Of a DNA stretch of 41,066 nt, positions 40,920-41,066 are shown in pieces; position 1 is the stretch's first letter, and the number at the start of each line of letters is the position of its first letter. The notes below the pieces were generated by a model. The model did not search any database. It saw only the letters and a program-made list of their open reading frames with translations, and was not told the origin of the DNA. The DNA comes from DATEPR01 sp036503065 (GTDB lineage: Bacteria; Actinomycetota; Actinomycetes; Mycobacteriales; Pseudonocardiaceae). The DNA lies in NCBI GenBank assembly GCA_036503065.1, contig DASXXM010000702.1, forward strand, positions 1 to 41,066, written 5' to 3'. Made by a program: the position numbers and the translations under genes.

Positions 40920-41066
40920 GCGAGCGGCCACGCCCAATTCGTGCTCGGCCACGTGCGTGCCCAGCACGTCTTAGGTCCGGTCGACATCCGCGTGGGACTC
41001 TGGGTGTGCGGCGATCGCGAACTCTGCCTGCCGCGTTCCTGCTCGAACAGCGCGGTGCCCCGCGCG

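Noticed and set aside
1..41066. CRISPR arrays, insertion sequences, rRNA genes
   Set aside because: No regularly spaced repeats, transposase-like proteins, terminal inverted repeats or rRNA-like sequence were seen.

Overview
The window is very GC-rich, uses GTG starts and NTGA-type gene overlaps freely, and carries actinobacterial families (a SARP/BTAD regulator, ZAS anti-sigma domain, actinobacterial HNH nuclease, a perfect actinobacterial LexA box). It most resembles a filamentous actinomycete, probably order Pseudonocardiales; that placement is an inference.

Layout. 1-3840: the 3' end of a glycosyltransferase facing a large SARP-ATPase regulator. 4068-9455: a compact plus-strand operon with an OmpR-type two-component system, two small secreted or anchored low-complexity proteins, an ApbE flavin transferase and a membrane ferric-reductase/ferredoxin fusion, apparently an extracytoplasmic electron-transfer module. 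9487-17719 (minus strand): a membrane protein behind a LexA box, an unknown protein paired with a HAD-fold protein that has lost its nucleophile, a heterodimeric ABC exporter with one degenerate nucleotide-binding domain, an MFS transporter and a small membrane protein.

17911-28343 is the most striking region. A sigma factor is followed by a protein joining an O6-alkylguanine-DNA methyltransferase to an Ada-type zinc/phosphotriester domain. After a 479-bp leader comes an apparent operon: a PRMT-type arginine N-methyltransferase (SznE/StzE-like), a diiron-plus-cupin N-nitrosating enzyme (SznF/StzF-like, with all ten metal ligands in place), a small Rieske protein, an HSL-type hydrolase, an ATP-grasp ligase, a LysE exporter, a second ATP-grasp ligase and an MFS exporter, closed by a 21-bp-stem hairpin. 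By the streptozotocin precedent, arginine would be N-methylated and rearranged to an N-nitrosourea, then coupled by the ligases and exported. The adjacent alkyl-DNA repair protein would suit self-protection against a methylating product. No amino-sugar genes are present, so the product should differ from streptozotocin.

28432-38335: a region-4-only sigma-like protein overlapping an MFS transporter that ends in a ZAS anti-sigma domain; a PadR operon with a clear operator; an SF1 helicase-nuclease; and a LysR regulator with an aquaporin and a metallo-beta-lactamase-fold protein, linked by a 34-bp repeated promoter element. 38386-38656 is a tiny self-contained transcription unit. 38689-40855 is a tRNA array with 13 recognisable tRNAs (several non-canonical) interrupted by an HNH endonuclease gene, which suggests a mobile-element, plasmid or phage contribution.
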